From Asterias amurensis (Eukaryota > Echinodermata > Asteroidea > Forcipulatida > Asteriidae): a stretch of 64,000 nucleotides of DNA. The translations under genes were made by a program, and so were the position numbers. Positions within the stretch are counted from its first letter, which is position 1, and each line of letters begins with the position of its first letter. Below the pieces are notes generated by a model, which worked only from the letters and a program-made list of their open reading frames with translations, was not told where the DNA came from and did no database searches. The DNA is taken from the NCBI RefSeq assembly GCF_032118995.1, contig NC_092649.1, positions 30,704,927-30,768,926 on the forward strand, written 5' to 3'. This document shows positions 40,591-51,772 of the stretch, one piece after another.

Positions 40591-41080
40591 GTACACACAC
40601 TTATGTGGGCGTTCCAGAATTGTTTAAAATATGAAGCCAAAAAAAACATACCCAAAACCAACCAATATCTACACAGCTCCTCATTCCACCATCCACGGTT
40701 CATATCTGCCGTCCATGCTTCAAGTCTGCCGTCCACAACACAATGGTCCGCCGTGAGTTCAACAACTGTGACCAAGACAGCTTGAAGCAGAAACCTCACC
40801 ACTCAAGACATCGCTACAACTGAACAGATACAATCAAATACAAGACATTCAACTTTAGACAGCTCAACACCACTTCATACATAAATGTTTGTTATTTAAC
40901 TCAACAAAAAGGCAATACATACATTATGAATTCAAATTGAGTGTCTTGGATAAGGTGGCTAACAGTCGTAAAAATTTCATCTATCAACGTCCATTTCAAA
41001 AAATTTCTAGCGTTAAGGAGGGCCAAAACATGAGATTTTCTGTATGTAAGAGTGTTAACTTTCATATCCGTAATTTATAG

Positions 41081-41880
41081 CGTATTCGCAGATTTCTAAC
41101 TCAGTCGTCATGCCATCATGCTGTCAGATCTTTGGTTCTTTCTCGCATTGACTACGCCAACACACTAATGTCCGGTGTCAGAGAAGTAGATCTCGAGCGT
41201 CTACAGCGCCTTCAGAACAAAACTGCTCGTCTTGTGTTTGCCTGTGGCAGAAAACAACATTCCTCTGACCTGCTTAGATCTCTTCACTGGCTGCCAGTAT
41301 GAGAAAGAATCAAATACAAAATCCTTCTGTATGTTTACAAAAAATACCTTACAGAAAACTTCATCCTCTACAATGCTGGTCATTCAGAAGACCATAGAAG
41401 GCTCCGCTCTGCTTCTGACGTCACACGCTTGGTTGTTCCTCGCTCCTATAAAAAGGCTGGAGACAATTTTTTGTTTCAATGCAGCTCCTAAGCTTTGAAA
41501 CCGACTGCCTATGTGACGTCAGAGAAGCAGAGTCTACTTCAAGGCCTGTATGCTTCATTTTTGAAAGGGCAAGGACACCAAGGCATTTTCTCTTTGGCAA
41601 AGGGCACCCTCTGAGGAAATTCTAAATTTCTATTACAGCATTTCAAGGGCACCAAGGCAATGGCAAGGGGCAACAGAGGCAATCGCCTCCGTTGCCTCCG
41701 TGAAGTATCAGGCCTATACTTCGATCTTCAAGAGGTCTCTCAAAACTTTTGTGTTTCCCTACTGAGAGCCTCTTGTAGTTTTCTTTTGTTTTGTTTTCTA
41801 CTTATGTTATTTTGTTTTTCTTGTGAGGCGCTGTGTTAATTGTAGAGCGCCATAGAAATGTTAATTATTATTATAAGGAT
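41081..41880 (+). mobile_element. 3' fragment of a CR1-like LINE reverse transcriptase
   Basis: Translation from about 41085 gives the C-terminal part of a non-LTR retrotransposon ORF2: SLVLSRIDYANTLMSGV, LERLQRLQNKTARLVF, DLLRSLHWLPV, then KYKILLYVYK. The LHWLPV-R-RI-YKIL signature is shared by CR1/L2-type elements. In-frame stops interrupt it (one right after LHWLPV), and it lacks everything upstream of the RT thumb. The 3' end is GCGCCATAGAAATGTTAATT followed by ATT repeats, the usual tail. A separate repeat is inserted at 41565-41712. A dead 5'-truncated copy. Confidence 0.82.
41565..41712. mobile_element. GGGCACCAAGGCA repeat inserted in the LINE
   Basis: The segment contains AAGGACACCAAGGCATTTTC and AAGGGCACCAAGGCAATGGC in tandem, plus an inverted pair GGCAACAGAGGCAATCGCCT / CCGTTGCCTCCG. 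The LINE sequence resumes after ATCAGGCC. I take it as a short non-autonomous element; its ends are not exact. Confidence 0.5.
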
Positions 41881-42654
41881 CACGGGGAGCTTTATAGTTT
41901 CTAAAAGTAGGCCTCGTACCCCATCATTATCGCTAGCCTAGCCAAAAGTATAGCCATGATAGTACCTTAGTTAGTACATGGAGGAATAATTCCTCCATGG
42001 TTAGTACTAGTGTATTGTAATTTGTAGTACTACATACTCATACGTAGTAAGTTGTAGTGCGACCGATAATCACTGAACAAGAAAGCTATGACAAAAGTGA
42101 CAAAAAGGAATCTACAGCGCCCAAGTTCTACCTCCATAGTTCTACCCCCATGCATGGTCTAATACAGAACCAAGACTTTCCCCACACACTCAATGCATTC
42201 GTAAAAATAATGCTTGTAAAATTGTATTGCCTTTTTTGTAAAGTTAAATTAAAAACTTTTACTTTTTACTAAAACTAAGGCAGTCAGTGCAAGTGAATGG
42301 ACAGTAAATTGGTAACTACTTTTATACCATAGACTTACTCTATGCTTATACTTATGTTACTCAAATAATAATTAGCACAAATAAAACCTTACCTTGCATG
42401 GTATTTAAGTATGCATGCCAATACAATCAATATGGGTACAGGCTGTTGTATAAAACTAGTTTACTTACAAACGATTGCTTTCTGTTATTCTGTCAGCTAA
42501 CTTTCACCGTCACGACAGCGTGCAGCTAGCCGTAGCCGGCCAATCATTGTCTGATTGTCCCAACTACTATTTGGGTAGTAAAGTTGTCACGATCCGATCA
42601 CCGCGTCGTTAGCCTTGATTAAAGACCTTTTGTGTAGGTTGTCAAAATTGTACT

Positions 42655-42723
42655 CACAAGAGAGCGCTGTCCCTCCTCCACGGGAACGATCCCGAGCGAG
42701 CGGTAACAGCACCCTCTTGTGTA
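42655..42723. repeat. Small imperfect inverted repeat
   Basis: CACAAGAGAGCGCTGT and ACAGCACCCTCTTGTG pair across about 35 bp. The segment is GC-rich compared with its surroundings. It may be the end of an old element; nothing else in 41881-42847 was recognised. Confidence 0.4.
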
Positions 42724-42959
42724 AAAACGATGATAATTAACATGAGAAAGGTCTACACCAAGCAAGACAAGCAAGAGGAGAAGGCGCCGGGATCCCAGCT
42801 ATAGTTGGGCCACCCAACTGTAAATACCCAAGTTCATGTGACAAGTCTATGGCGTGTCAAACGTTGCATTATTCGATAATGTACAATATATGTGCGATGT
42901 TTCTCATATATATGCGATAATTGTCACATATGTGCGATATTCATTTGATGTATGCAATA

Positions 42960-43345
42960 AATGTAATATATATGCAATAAATGTAATATATATGCAATAA
43001 ATATAATATATATGCAATAAATTGTAATATATGTGCGATAAATTGTAATATATGTGCGATAAATTGTAATATATGTGCGATAAATTGTAATATATGTGCG
43101 ATAAATTGTAATATATGTGCGATAAATTGTAATATATGTGCGATAAATTGTAATATATGTGCGATAAATTGTAATATATGTGCGATAAATTGTAATATAT
43201 GTGCGATAAATTGTAATATATGTGCGATAAATTGTAATATGTGTGCGATAAATTGTAATATATGTGCGATAAATTGTAATATATGTGCGATAAATTGTAA
43301 TATATGTGCAATAATTTGCAATATATGTGCGATAATTTGCAATAG
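42960..43345. repeat. 21-bp minisatellite in the left arm of the foldback
   Basis: About 14 tidy units of 21 bp (GATAAATTGTAATATATGTGC) with flanking degenerate units. Because 21 is a multiple of three, all minus-strand frames stay open and produce spurious repeats of ITIYRTY; these are not genes. Confidence 0.92.
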
Positions 43346-45454
43346 ATATGTGATATTTTTTAATATCTGTTTGATAATTTTGTAGTATATTATATGCGAT
43401 CATTTGTATGCGATGTTTTGTGACGGTATACATATGCGATAATTTAATATACATGTGCGATGTTCATTCTTATATATGTGCGAAAACGGAATTGTGGGTT
43501 ATAGTATGGCTTCCTGTCCACTTGATCCCGGTATCCGTAATGTTTTAGATCGGGCCAGACTATACTCTGGACGGTATAGTATGGTTCCTATGGTTCAATG
43601 AGATTGGCGTAGGGTTTATAGTGATGGTCAGGGTACGAGACTCGAGCAGCGTATTTCCGAAACAGCCAGCCAGCCGCGTATTCGGATAATAGAACACATA
43701 CAGTACAGGGAGGTGACAAAATGTTGCATTTTGCTCAAATCTGAAGGTGAAGATCTGTTTTACTCGAACGAATTCTGCAATATTAGCATAATTTAGAATT
43801 TTTAATTGATAATATGTCAATTTCATAGCTTCACATGATTAAAAAATAATTTTTAAAAAGTGAAAAACATTAACAAAACGTCAAAAAATGACCCGCAAAC
43901 AAAAAGGCAAAAGTATTTATTTTGTATTTTTTGCATTTTTTAATATGTCAAAAAAACATCACTGTGAAATACAAAACCATAACTTGAAAAGAATTTATAC
44001 CCTTCGTTAAAACAAAACATTTAATTTGTAATCCAGAACTTTCAAGACTAATATAGTGGGCGTATCAAATTTTGGAGCTGGGTAAATTTGGTTCACTATC
44101 TAGTGGTTAATTAACCACAGTTATTCTGACGCCATTGTCAATGTACATTCCGCCCAATTACATAGACGGTGCACTTAAACACAATTTGAAAAGAATTTGA
44201 ACCCTTCGTTAAGACAAAAAGTTGCTTTCTTGTTCCAGAACCTTGAAGGAAGATAGACTGGACGTATCAAATTTTGAGCTGGCTAAATTGGTCAACTATT
44301 ATTGATTCTGCAATAAAAAGAAAATGTTTAAAGAAAATGTTTAAAGAAATTGTTTGTCTTATCGAAGGGTGTCACCACTTTTTGCTCGCGGCTGACATAA
44401 CTATAAATGTGGTGACTAAGATTCAAAAAATTTGAAAAATGATTTTGCAAACAAGACACAGTTGAATTTTTATAGCACAAGAACTTTTAAATTTTATTGA
44501 CAACAATTAAAAATAATCAATCATGAGTGTTTCAGATATAGCTCGGTAATTTACTAACTTTAACTGTTCTACGATTTAAAGTCACCTGGAAATAGAAGTG
44601 TTTTTCTTTCAAACATAAGAGTATATGCTTACGAACAATAAAACAATTTATTTAGTAATTGATAAGACAAACATTTTCTTTTTATTGCAGAATCAATAAT
44701 AGTTGACCAATTTAGCCAGCTCAAAATTTGATACGTCCAGTATATTAGTCTTGAAAGTTCTGGATTACAAATTAAATGTTTTGTTTTAACGAAGGGTATA
44801 AATTCTTTTCAAGTTATGGTTTTGTATTTCACAGTGATGATTTTTTGACATATTAAAAAATGCAAAAAATACAAAATAAATACTTTTGCCTTTTTGTTTG
44901 CGGGTCATTTTTTGACGTTTTGTTAATGTTTTTCACTTTTTAAAAATTATTTTTTAATCATGTGAAGCTATGAAATTGACATATTATCAATTAAAAATTC
45001 TAAATTATGCTAATATTGCAGAATTCGTTCGAGTAAAACAGATCTTCACCTTCAGATTTGAGCAAAATGCAACATTTTGTCACCTCCCTGTACTGTATGT
45101 GTTCTATTATCCGAATACGCGGCTGGCTGGCTATTTCGGAAATACGCTGCTCGAGTCTCGTACCCTGACCATCACTATAAACCCTACGCCAATCTCATTG
45201 AACCATAGGAACTATACTATACCGTCCAGAGTATAGTCTGGCCCGATCTAAAACATTACGGATACGGGGATCAAGTGGACAGGAAGCCATACTATATCCC
45301 ACAATTCCGTTTTCGCACATGATTATAAGAACGAACATCGCACATGTATATTAAATTATCGCATATGTATACCGTCACAAAACATCGCATACAAATGATC
45401 GCATATAATATACTACAAAATTATCAAACATATATTAAAAATTATCGCATATAT

Positions 45455-45660
45455 TTTGCAATTTATCGCACATATATTACAATTTATCGCACATATACTA
45501 CAATTTATCGCACATATATTACAATTTATCGCACATATATTACAATTTATCGCACATATATTACAATTTATCGCACATATATTACAATTTATTGCATATA
45601 TATTACATTTATTGCATATATATTACATTTATTGCATATATATTACATTTATTGCATACA
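45455..45660. repeat. 21-bp minisatellite in the right arm of the foldback
   Basis: The mirror of the left-arm array, with only about six tidy units plus three degenerate ones. The length difference between otherwise well-matched arms shows the array changed size after the arms formed. Confidence 0.9.
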
Positions 45661-45764
45661 TCAAATGAATATCGCACATATGTGACAATTATCGCATATA
45701 TATGAGAAACATCGCACATATATTGTACATTATCGAATAATGCAACGTTTGACACGCCATACTA

Positions 45765-46680
45765 GTCAGGTGGCCGAACATGTCAATATCAATAGAGGGC
45801 GATATTCACGTTAACAGCAAGGACGGAGCCTGAACACGAATCCAAAGCCGAAGCCGTGGTTTTGAAAAGGGCAAAGGCTTACAGAATCGCCCTCAAGTGT
45901 GGAATCGCGACGGCCTCGGTGTTCCCAACTCAACAAACGTTTTTCATCAAGACTAACGGACATCAGTCAAACGCGCAATCATTGCTGCGGTTTCGATAAG
46001 CTAGTCTTTTTTTTGTCGCAGTGTACTCCACGCTGCCTAATTAATGTTGCTGATGCACTTCCCGTGGGGGCGCTCTGTGAGCAAAGAATCAACGACAAAC
46101 GTTATGCAGACGATGTTTTTGGGGAAAAATGTTTCAAAGAATTCACCAAAACGAGGGGGCACACTTTCGAGTTAATGTGCTCTCCCCAAAGCGCTATCTA
46201 CGGCAACTGAAACAAGTTATGGGACATTCTAAAGTTTGGGCGGATCAATCACATGACAAGTCAGGTGACTGAACTTTAACAGCGAGGACGGAGCCTGAAC
46301 CCGAATCCAAAGCCAAAGCCGTGGTTTCGAAAAGGGCCAGGGGTATCAGAAACGCCCTTTATTGGTGGTACGTGGAGTAATTGCGACGGTATGTGTTTTT
46401 ACAAACTCAACAAACGTCTTGCATCAAGACTAACGTACATCAGTCAAACGCCCATCAAACTGCAGTTTCGATTAGCTAGTCTTTTTTCTCCGCGCTGCTT
46501 CATGTTGCTGATGCACTTCCTTGGGGGCGCTATGATGAGCCAAGAATAAACTATAAACATCATGCAGACGATGTTTTTGGGGGAAAATGTTTCATAGAAT
46601 TACACCAAAACGAGCGGGCACATTTTCGAGTTAATGTGCTCTCCCCAAAGCGCTACGGTAAGTGAAACACATTGAGAAAA
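45765..46680. repeat. Direct tandem duplication of about 480 bp
   Basis: Copy 1 (about 45765-46230) and copy 2 (46250-46670) share ACGGAGCCTGAACACGAATC, AAAGCCGTGGTTTTGAAAAG, AACTCAACAAACGT, CATCAGTCAAACGC and GTTAATGTGCTCTCCCCAAA. Copy 2 is shorter by several deletions. The 103-codon frame in copy 1 is not kept in copy 2 and is therefore not treated as a gene. The block abuts the right end of the 2.9-kb foldback. Confidence 0.75.
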
Positions 46681-46696
46681 TATCGACTTGAAGTGA

Positions 46697-47106
46697 ACAG
46701 GCAGTGGACAATATTATATTGGTAATTACTCATAAAACCTTCTTGCCTTGGTTTGGTAATTTATTCAAACAAAATGTATTATTACTTGTTGTAAGAAAAG
46801 GCTCCCATGGCTCCTCTGATTCTGAAGTAGGCCCTTATGTAGTTTTCGAGAAAGAAGTAATTTTCCTTTTTTCAACGATTTTGATTTAGATTTAGAATTT
46901 GAAGTCTCAAAATCAAGCATCCAGAAGCACACAACTTCGTCGTGTGACAAGCGTGTTGTTAGGGTTATTTCATTTATGATCTCGCAACTTCGACAACCAA
47001 TGAGCTCAAATTTTCCCAGGTTTGTTATTTTATTATTATGCATGTTGAGATACATCAAGTGAGAAGACTGGTCTTTGACAATTACCAAAGTGTCTAGTGT
47101 CTTTTA
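46697..47106 (+). mobile_element. MITE, GGCAGTGGACACTATTGGTA family (copy 3)
   Basis: Same orientation as copy 1. The left end is slightly altered (GGCAGTGGACAATATTATAT) and the right end degraded (AAGTGTCTAGTGTCTTTT). The interior AACTTCGACAACCAATGAGC and TTTGTTATTTTATTATTATG are recognisable. Confidence 0.8.
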
Positions 47107-47221
47107 AAAAGTGTTTTTTCTATTCAAAAAGTGATTTTACCTCCTCCCGGCCTGCTGCTGGACATGCTAAGCTTGAGAAAGACAGCAGTAGTTTTGTAAG
47201 CACTAAGAATGACTAATGTAA

Positions 47222-47700
47222 GGGGGGGGGTGACTTTGGTAGGTTAGGGGTGACTTTGGTAGGTAAGGGGTGACTTTGGTAGGTTAGGGGTGACTTTGGT
47301 AGGTTAGGGGTGACTTTGGTAGGTTAGGGGTGACTTTGGTAGGTTAGGGGTGACTTTGTAAAATAATGCAAGGGCTGGGGGTGACTTTGTAAGGTTAGGG
47401 TTAGGGTTAGGGTACAACTTAGTAAAGGGTGACTTTGTAAGGGGGCGACTATGTCATGGGGCAACTTTGTAAGGGATGACTTTGTAAGGGGGTGTGTGTA
47501 AGTCACCCCAAGTCACCCCTACTAAAGGGGGGGGGGACTCCATATATAAGGGGATGGTGTTGTCAGGGTACGACCTTGTAAGGGGTTTTGTAAGTGGATG
47601 ACTTTGTAAGGGGGTGACTTTGTAAAGGGATGACTTTGTAAGGGGGATGACTTTGTAAGGTGTTGACTTTGTAAGGGGGTAAATTTGTTAGGGGGCATTA
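47222..47700. repeat. G-rich tandem repeat with a short telomere-like run
   Basis: Repeats of GGTGACTTTGGTAGGTTAGG (22 bp) at 47225-47355, then looser GTGACTTTGTAAGGGG units to 47700. At 47393-47415 the sequence becomes GGTTAGGGTTAGGGTTAGGG. TTAGGG is the animal telomere repeat, but here it can arise from the flanking GGTTAGG motif. Confidence 0.85.
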
Positions 47701-48032
47701 CACATTTCTATAGCCTCACGCCACATGTGGTCGAATGCTAGCCGGACCAAGTTGTTGGGCCTAGGATGATCGAGGGCGGTCTCTTGGTCGCTAAGCTTTC
47801 CCCTGGACACGCTCGAAAAAACTTGAAGAGTTCCCCCTTTTACGAGGCATGAATATTTAAAACTTTACGAGTTTAATGAAGTAATGAGTTCCTTATTTCT
47901 CCTGACAGCATCCCAGAGAGAGAGGAACATTGGAACATATGGAAGAATTAAGCCTGCCCAAGCTACATCAGAGAACAGTAAGATCCAGAATCATGTTAAG
48001 AAAATTCCAGACTCCAATGTGATAATATAATA

Positions 48033-48645
48033 GATGTTAAATTTGCATTGATACATAGAATATTAGTTTTGCTTTTTTACCCATACACCGATGTGTGTTA
48101 GCACTGTATACTCAGTACTTTCCCGAGTCCTGTGAAAAAATATCACAGGCATGTTACTCGGGTGGGATTCGAACCTACGACCCTTGCAATTCTAGAGCAG
48201 TGTCTTACCAACTGGGATTTACTCGCTGCCAAAATATAGGATTAGAACTGCCTCTAGCTACCGGGCAACCTCAGTAATCTAGATATTTTTCACAGGACTC
48301 GGGGAAAGTACCGAGTATACAGTGCTAACACCAGGGGTCGAAATTAAGTGTATTTCCATGGTAGTCAGCAGGGCTAGTGACCAATAATTTTTAGTAGCCC
48401 TGATTAGATTTTGGTAGCCCGAAAGACACATTATGTCCCGCGTCACGGCTCAAACTTTACAATACACCAAAAACATAGTTCTTTATTGTTTGTGATGATG
48501 ATTTTTGCATTATTTTTCCACTAACCCGTCGGGCTATCAAGCTGGAAAAATGAGTAGCCCGGCTGTTAATCTGGTAGTCCCGGGCTAGCGGGCTAGTGGC
48601 AATTTCGACCCCTGTAACACACATCAGTGTATGGGTAAAAAATAA
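48033..48645. mobile_element. Foldback element with tRNA-like arms (copy 3), split by a nested MITE
   Basis: It starts GATGTTAAATTTGCATTG, passes through the tRNA-like block (GGGATTCGAACCTACGACCC), the centre and a degraded second arm, and ends near the GTGTATGGGTAAAAAA at about 48640. The right arm is interrupted at 48332-48614 by another element. A short AAT microsatellite follows the right end. Confidence 0.75.
48332..48614. mobile_element. 283-bp MITE with CAGGGGTCGAAATT ends and a TAACAC target duplication
   Basis: The ends are CAGGGGTCGAAATTAAG and, inverted, CAGGGGTCGAAATTGCC. The inner parts (GTAGCCC blocks) are also inverted repeats. TAACAC is present directly on both sides (48326-48331 and 48615-48620), and removing the element restores the host sequence GCTAACACAC seen in the other copies. 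CAGGGG ends recall hAT-type elements, but hATs usually duplicate 8 bp, so the superfamily is left open. Confidence 0.82.
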
Positions 48646-49281
48646 TAATAATAATAATAATGTGATTATACCTGGACAAATCTTCTTTTTTAATTGAAAT
48701 AGATTAAGCTGTTGCAAACTGCTTACCAAGTCAAATTACCCCACTAAAAAGCCAATTTTAAACCTTACACTCTTCAAATTTGCTCAAATATATGAGGTGA
48801 TAAGGTAAGATAAGATACACTGGGCTAGATGGGTTACCGGGCTAGGTGGGTCAACACCCAAACAGTACCCTATTCAGCACCCCGCAACGCAAACCTCAAA
48901 CACCTTGAATCAAATACCTTTGGTTTTACCAGTCGCACTGCAAAACCCAGTACAAAAGCTTAACCGCCAAAATGACATTCCAGCTGCAGTGATTCAAATA
49001 TCAAACAATTATTGCCCCTCCCATGTTATGTCTATAGCAATGCACATTACCTTTTAGCCATTTAGAGGAGTATTTTACCCACATATTGTTACACTTGCCT
49101 TACCCTCTTAGCTCCTAATTTATACACCTGGGTGGAGAGAAACAATTATGGGAAGTGCCTTGTACCAGGACACAAGTGTCGAATGACCAAAAAAACAAAC
49201 CCACACTACACTGATTCAACCATCATGACTTCAGTCCAATACCTGAGCTAAACTTGACATCAATTATTATTGTCATTGCAG

Positions 49282-49474
49282 TTACTACATTTCCCATCAG
49301 CGGTTTGAGTGCACCTCCTACTGTATATAGAATGATGGTTCAACAGGATCTTAAAGGGACACACCGGCCGAATTGAGTGCACCTCCTACTGTATATAGAA
49401 TGATGGTTCAACAGGATCTTAACAAGTATAACCTCAAGTCAGTTCATCATACAGTCACTGCAGGGGAACCTCTG
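49282..49474 (+). pseudogene. Isolated, disrupted exon of a medium-chain acyl-CoA synthetase (ACSM family)
   Basis: The frame TFPISGLSAPPTVYRMMVQQ and then DLNKYNLKSVHHTVTAGEPL matches the ACSM segment around SAPTVYRMLVQ...SAGEP. It lies between an AG acceptor (CATTGCAG) and a GTAAGA donor at the position expected after GEPL. Within it, a 50-bp stretch from TTGAGTGCACC is present twice (from 49305 and 49373), separated by 18 bp (AGGGACACACCGGCCGAA). The 68-bp offset shifts the frame and brings in a TGA. Without the duplication the exon would be 125 nt. No other ACSM exon was seen in the window. So this is a broken exon, a stray gene fragment, or an assembly error in a live gene with very long introns. 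Confidence 0.6.
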
Positions 49475-49559
49475 GTAAGAATCTTGATTCTTCCTAACTC
49501 AAAAACAAGTTTAATGGCCCAACGTTTCCAGTCCACCCTATACGAGTCTTTCTAGAACA

Positions 49560-51290
49560 CTTTAGTTACCTGTTCAGGTTTGTTGTGTTGTCATTTAGGC
49601 TTGGAGAAATACTCTGGTAGGTTGGAAATGTCAGGCCATGTAACTATTTGTTTGCATTTACACCACACATGTAGGTCCTTGGTTGGTAAGCAGTTTGCAC
49701 CAGTTTATTCTTTTTTTCTCAGGCAGGGGGAAATTATTCATTGTTTTGGCTAGTTCCCCAAGTTTCTTAACACTACTCTTCCAAATGAGGGAACAGTGGC
49801 TGTTTTGTATGCAGTTGGAGCCTGCGTGATGCAGACGTGATTATATGCGTTTTCTGAGTGCACATCTCTTTGGTACTAGGCCTGGGTGACTAATGAAATT
49901 GACTACTCGACTAGTCGCACCTGCCAATGTGTACCACTAGGCAAAGTAAAATTTAAGTTTTGGTTGGGGAGGAGTTGAGTGTTACTTTAGTTTTGAAAAC
50001 TGTATTCGGTGGTACTACAACCTTCCTATCTAGAACTACTTGCTGTACAACGTAACTTGCGTCTTGATTTTTCTTAATTTTTCCTAGAACCTTGTCACCT
50101 CTTGGAACAAACTTTTTAAAATCTATACTTTGGGTAAATATTCCAACAACTATCCAGAGGCTGCAAAATATTATTTTATCTAACTTGCCCCTTGATTCTC
50201 CTCCAAATCCATTTTTAGTTTACAATAAATTTAAAATAATTGTCTGTGGTTACCTTATAATTAATTACCACTACCCTTCCATTTTAAACAAAGTCTTTTA
50301 TTTTCTAAAGAATTTTATTTATATTCATATTTAGTTTTATTCAACAGATCAATGGTATGTGAGACAACTTCTCTGTGCTGTTTTTCTTCTTTATTCAGCA
50401 AGGAAGAGGCATAACACAAAGCTAATGCATCCTTGTTCCCCCCCCCCGTTTTTAATTTTTTGTTTAAACGTTTTTATTAAAGTACATAGATCCCCTCAGC
50501 ACCACAAAGTCCTATACTGCTAGAAGTGCAACCCGAAACAATTGAAAAGGGAAAGACTAAGCTCAAGTTCCCTTGTGAATCCATGCAATTTGTAATAAAA
50601 TTTTAATTCAAGTAAAAAAAAATACTTGGTAAAGTTTTAATCATTTGGGCTTGAACAAAGCAAAAATGACTGGAGTGGGATGTGAACCCTCGTACCAGTA
50701 CTCTACCAAGTGAGCTATCCAGTCATAATATGTTGGTTGGCCCCCTATTAGTAGTTATCTTTATTTGGGTGTCAGTCAGAATTGTTGCCTAATAATATTT
50801 TAATTTATGTGCATGGTGTTTCCTTATTCTCTAAATTTGGAACTTTAAATTTAAAGTTTAATTGACTCAGAATTGACACAATTAAAATTCTCACAATTAG
50901 ATGAAAAATATTGTAATTGCCTGTTAATACTTTAAATAAAGATTTAAAAAGAAAATGCTGTTTATACAGGAATTATGAATGATAAAAAAACCCGATGGTA
51001 ACCTTTAATCTTGCCTGATGTAAGCAATTGTTTTGGGGTTCTTTTTTTCTTGGGGGCGTGATCTGATAACAACATTTGTACAGCAAATTAATAGTGCATC
51101 GATCAGAAGCTTTAAGCTTTCTCTAAATTGCCTATTTGTCTGAACTTACAGTGATAAAAAAGATAAACAGTTTTTGAAAATTGAACAAGAACAATGTTTA
51201 AACCAAAAATCATAACCCTTCATCAATTATTTCATGACAAATCACGGCCGCAATGTAGCCTTTGTTGACTGCGTATTACTGCTGTCTAAA
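49560..51290. other. No gene recognised downstream of the ACSM exon
   Basis: Long AT-rich stretch. The next ACSM exon, which should begin with a NPEV-like motif, was looked for and not found. Apart from the tRNA-like segment at 50666-50728 nothing was identified. Confidence 0.45.
50666..50728 (-). ncRNA. tRNA-like SINE head, not a functional tRNA
   Basis: The minus strand has a pairing acceptor stem (GACTGGA / TCCAGTC), a D-arm GCTCACTTGGTAGAGT and a T-arm-like GGGTTCACATCCC. The anticodon arm is too short for a canonical tRNA. Probably a tRNA-derived repeat head. Confidence 0.4.
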
Positions 51291-51296
51291 TCAAAG

Positions 51297-51546
51297 ATTA
51301 TAGAGCGCCGCAAGGCGCAATATGCGGAACTGAAGTTTTATCTATTGTTGGAACGTGAAATACGCATGGGCGCCATTTCAGCAAGTGAATGTTTTGTTTC
51401 CCATTGATAGGAATGGGCATGTTTTGTTTCCCATTGGTAAGAATGGTCATTGTCTGCGCTGATCTACTGTTGTATTAAAAGAGTTACTTGCCGAAATGGC
51501 GTCCAGTGGGATTTCACATTTCAGCCCGAGTTCGGCGCTCTATAAT
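51297..51546. mobile_element. MITE with ATTATAGAGCGCCG inverted ends
   Basis: The left end ATTATAGAGCGCCGCAAG is mirrored by CGGCGCTCTATAAT. Inner inverted segments include GGCGCCATTTC / GAAATGGCGTC. Two direct copies of TGTTTTGTTTCCCATTG lie in the loop. 250 bp, no coding. Confidence 0.78.
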
Positions 51547-51772
51547 TGGTTTGTTTAGTCGGGGGCTCACCCGAGTGAGCATCGCGGGGTAGACACAGGG
51601 AAGCTAGTCGAAAATACTCTGTCCTTGCATCTCTCTGCGCAGGGGTTAATGGTTACATGAGGGGGCAGGCAGACATTGCAATTTTTTGAATACCAAACAA
51701 AAAAGAAGAAGAAAAAAGAAGTGTGTTTCTTTCTGAAGACTTCAGTATCGAATATTATTCCCTCTTGAAAAG

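Larger units (their letters stand above)
42848..45764. mobile_element. 2.9-kb foldback element with minisatellite-filled arms
   Basis: Left arm 42848-44363 and right arm 44661-45764 are inverted copies around a loop of about 300 bp. The outer ends are TGGCGTGTCAAACGTTGCAT and its mirror, each flanked by TA, which fits a TA target duplication as in Tc1/mariner-type elements (inference). Each arm holds a subterminal array of a 21-bp unit (ATAAATTGTAATATATGTGC-like), longer in the left arm. Further in is an 88-codon frame repeated in both arms only because they are mirror images. The left arm has an extra 180-bp internal duplication (about 44040-44290). No transposase is visible. Confidence 0.82.

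Noticed and set aside
42904-43454. Long minus-strand open frames (up to 176 codons) repeating ITIYRTY
   Set aside because: The 21-bp repeat keeps all frames open; the mirror array at 45344-45685 gives the same on the plus strand. No start context, splice sites or domain.
43560-43826. 88-codon frame repeated at 44970-45236
   Set aside because: The two are the arms of one inverted repeat, so agreement reflects arm identity, not selection on a protein. Not recognisable.
45899-46210. 103-codon frame with several cysteines
   Set aside because: Not preserved in the tandem duplicate 480 bp away.
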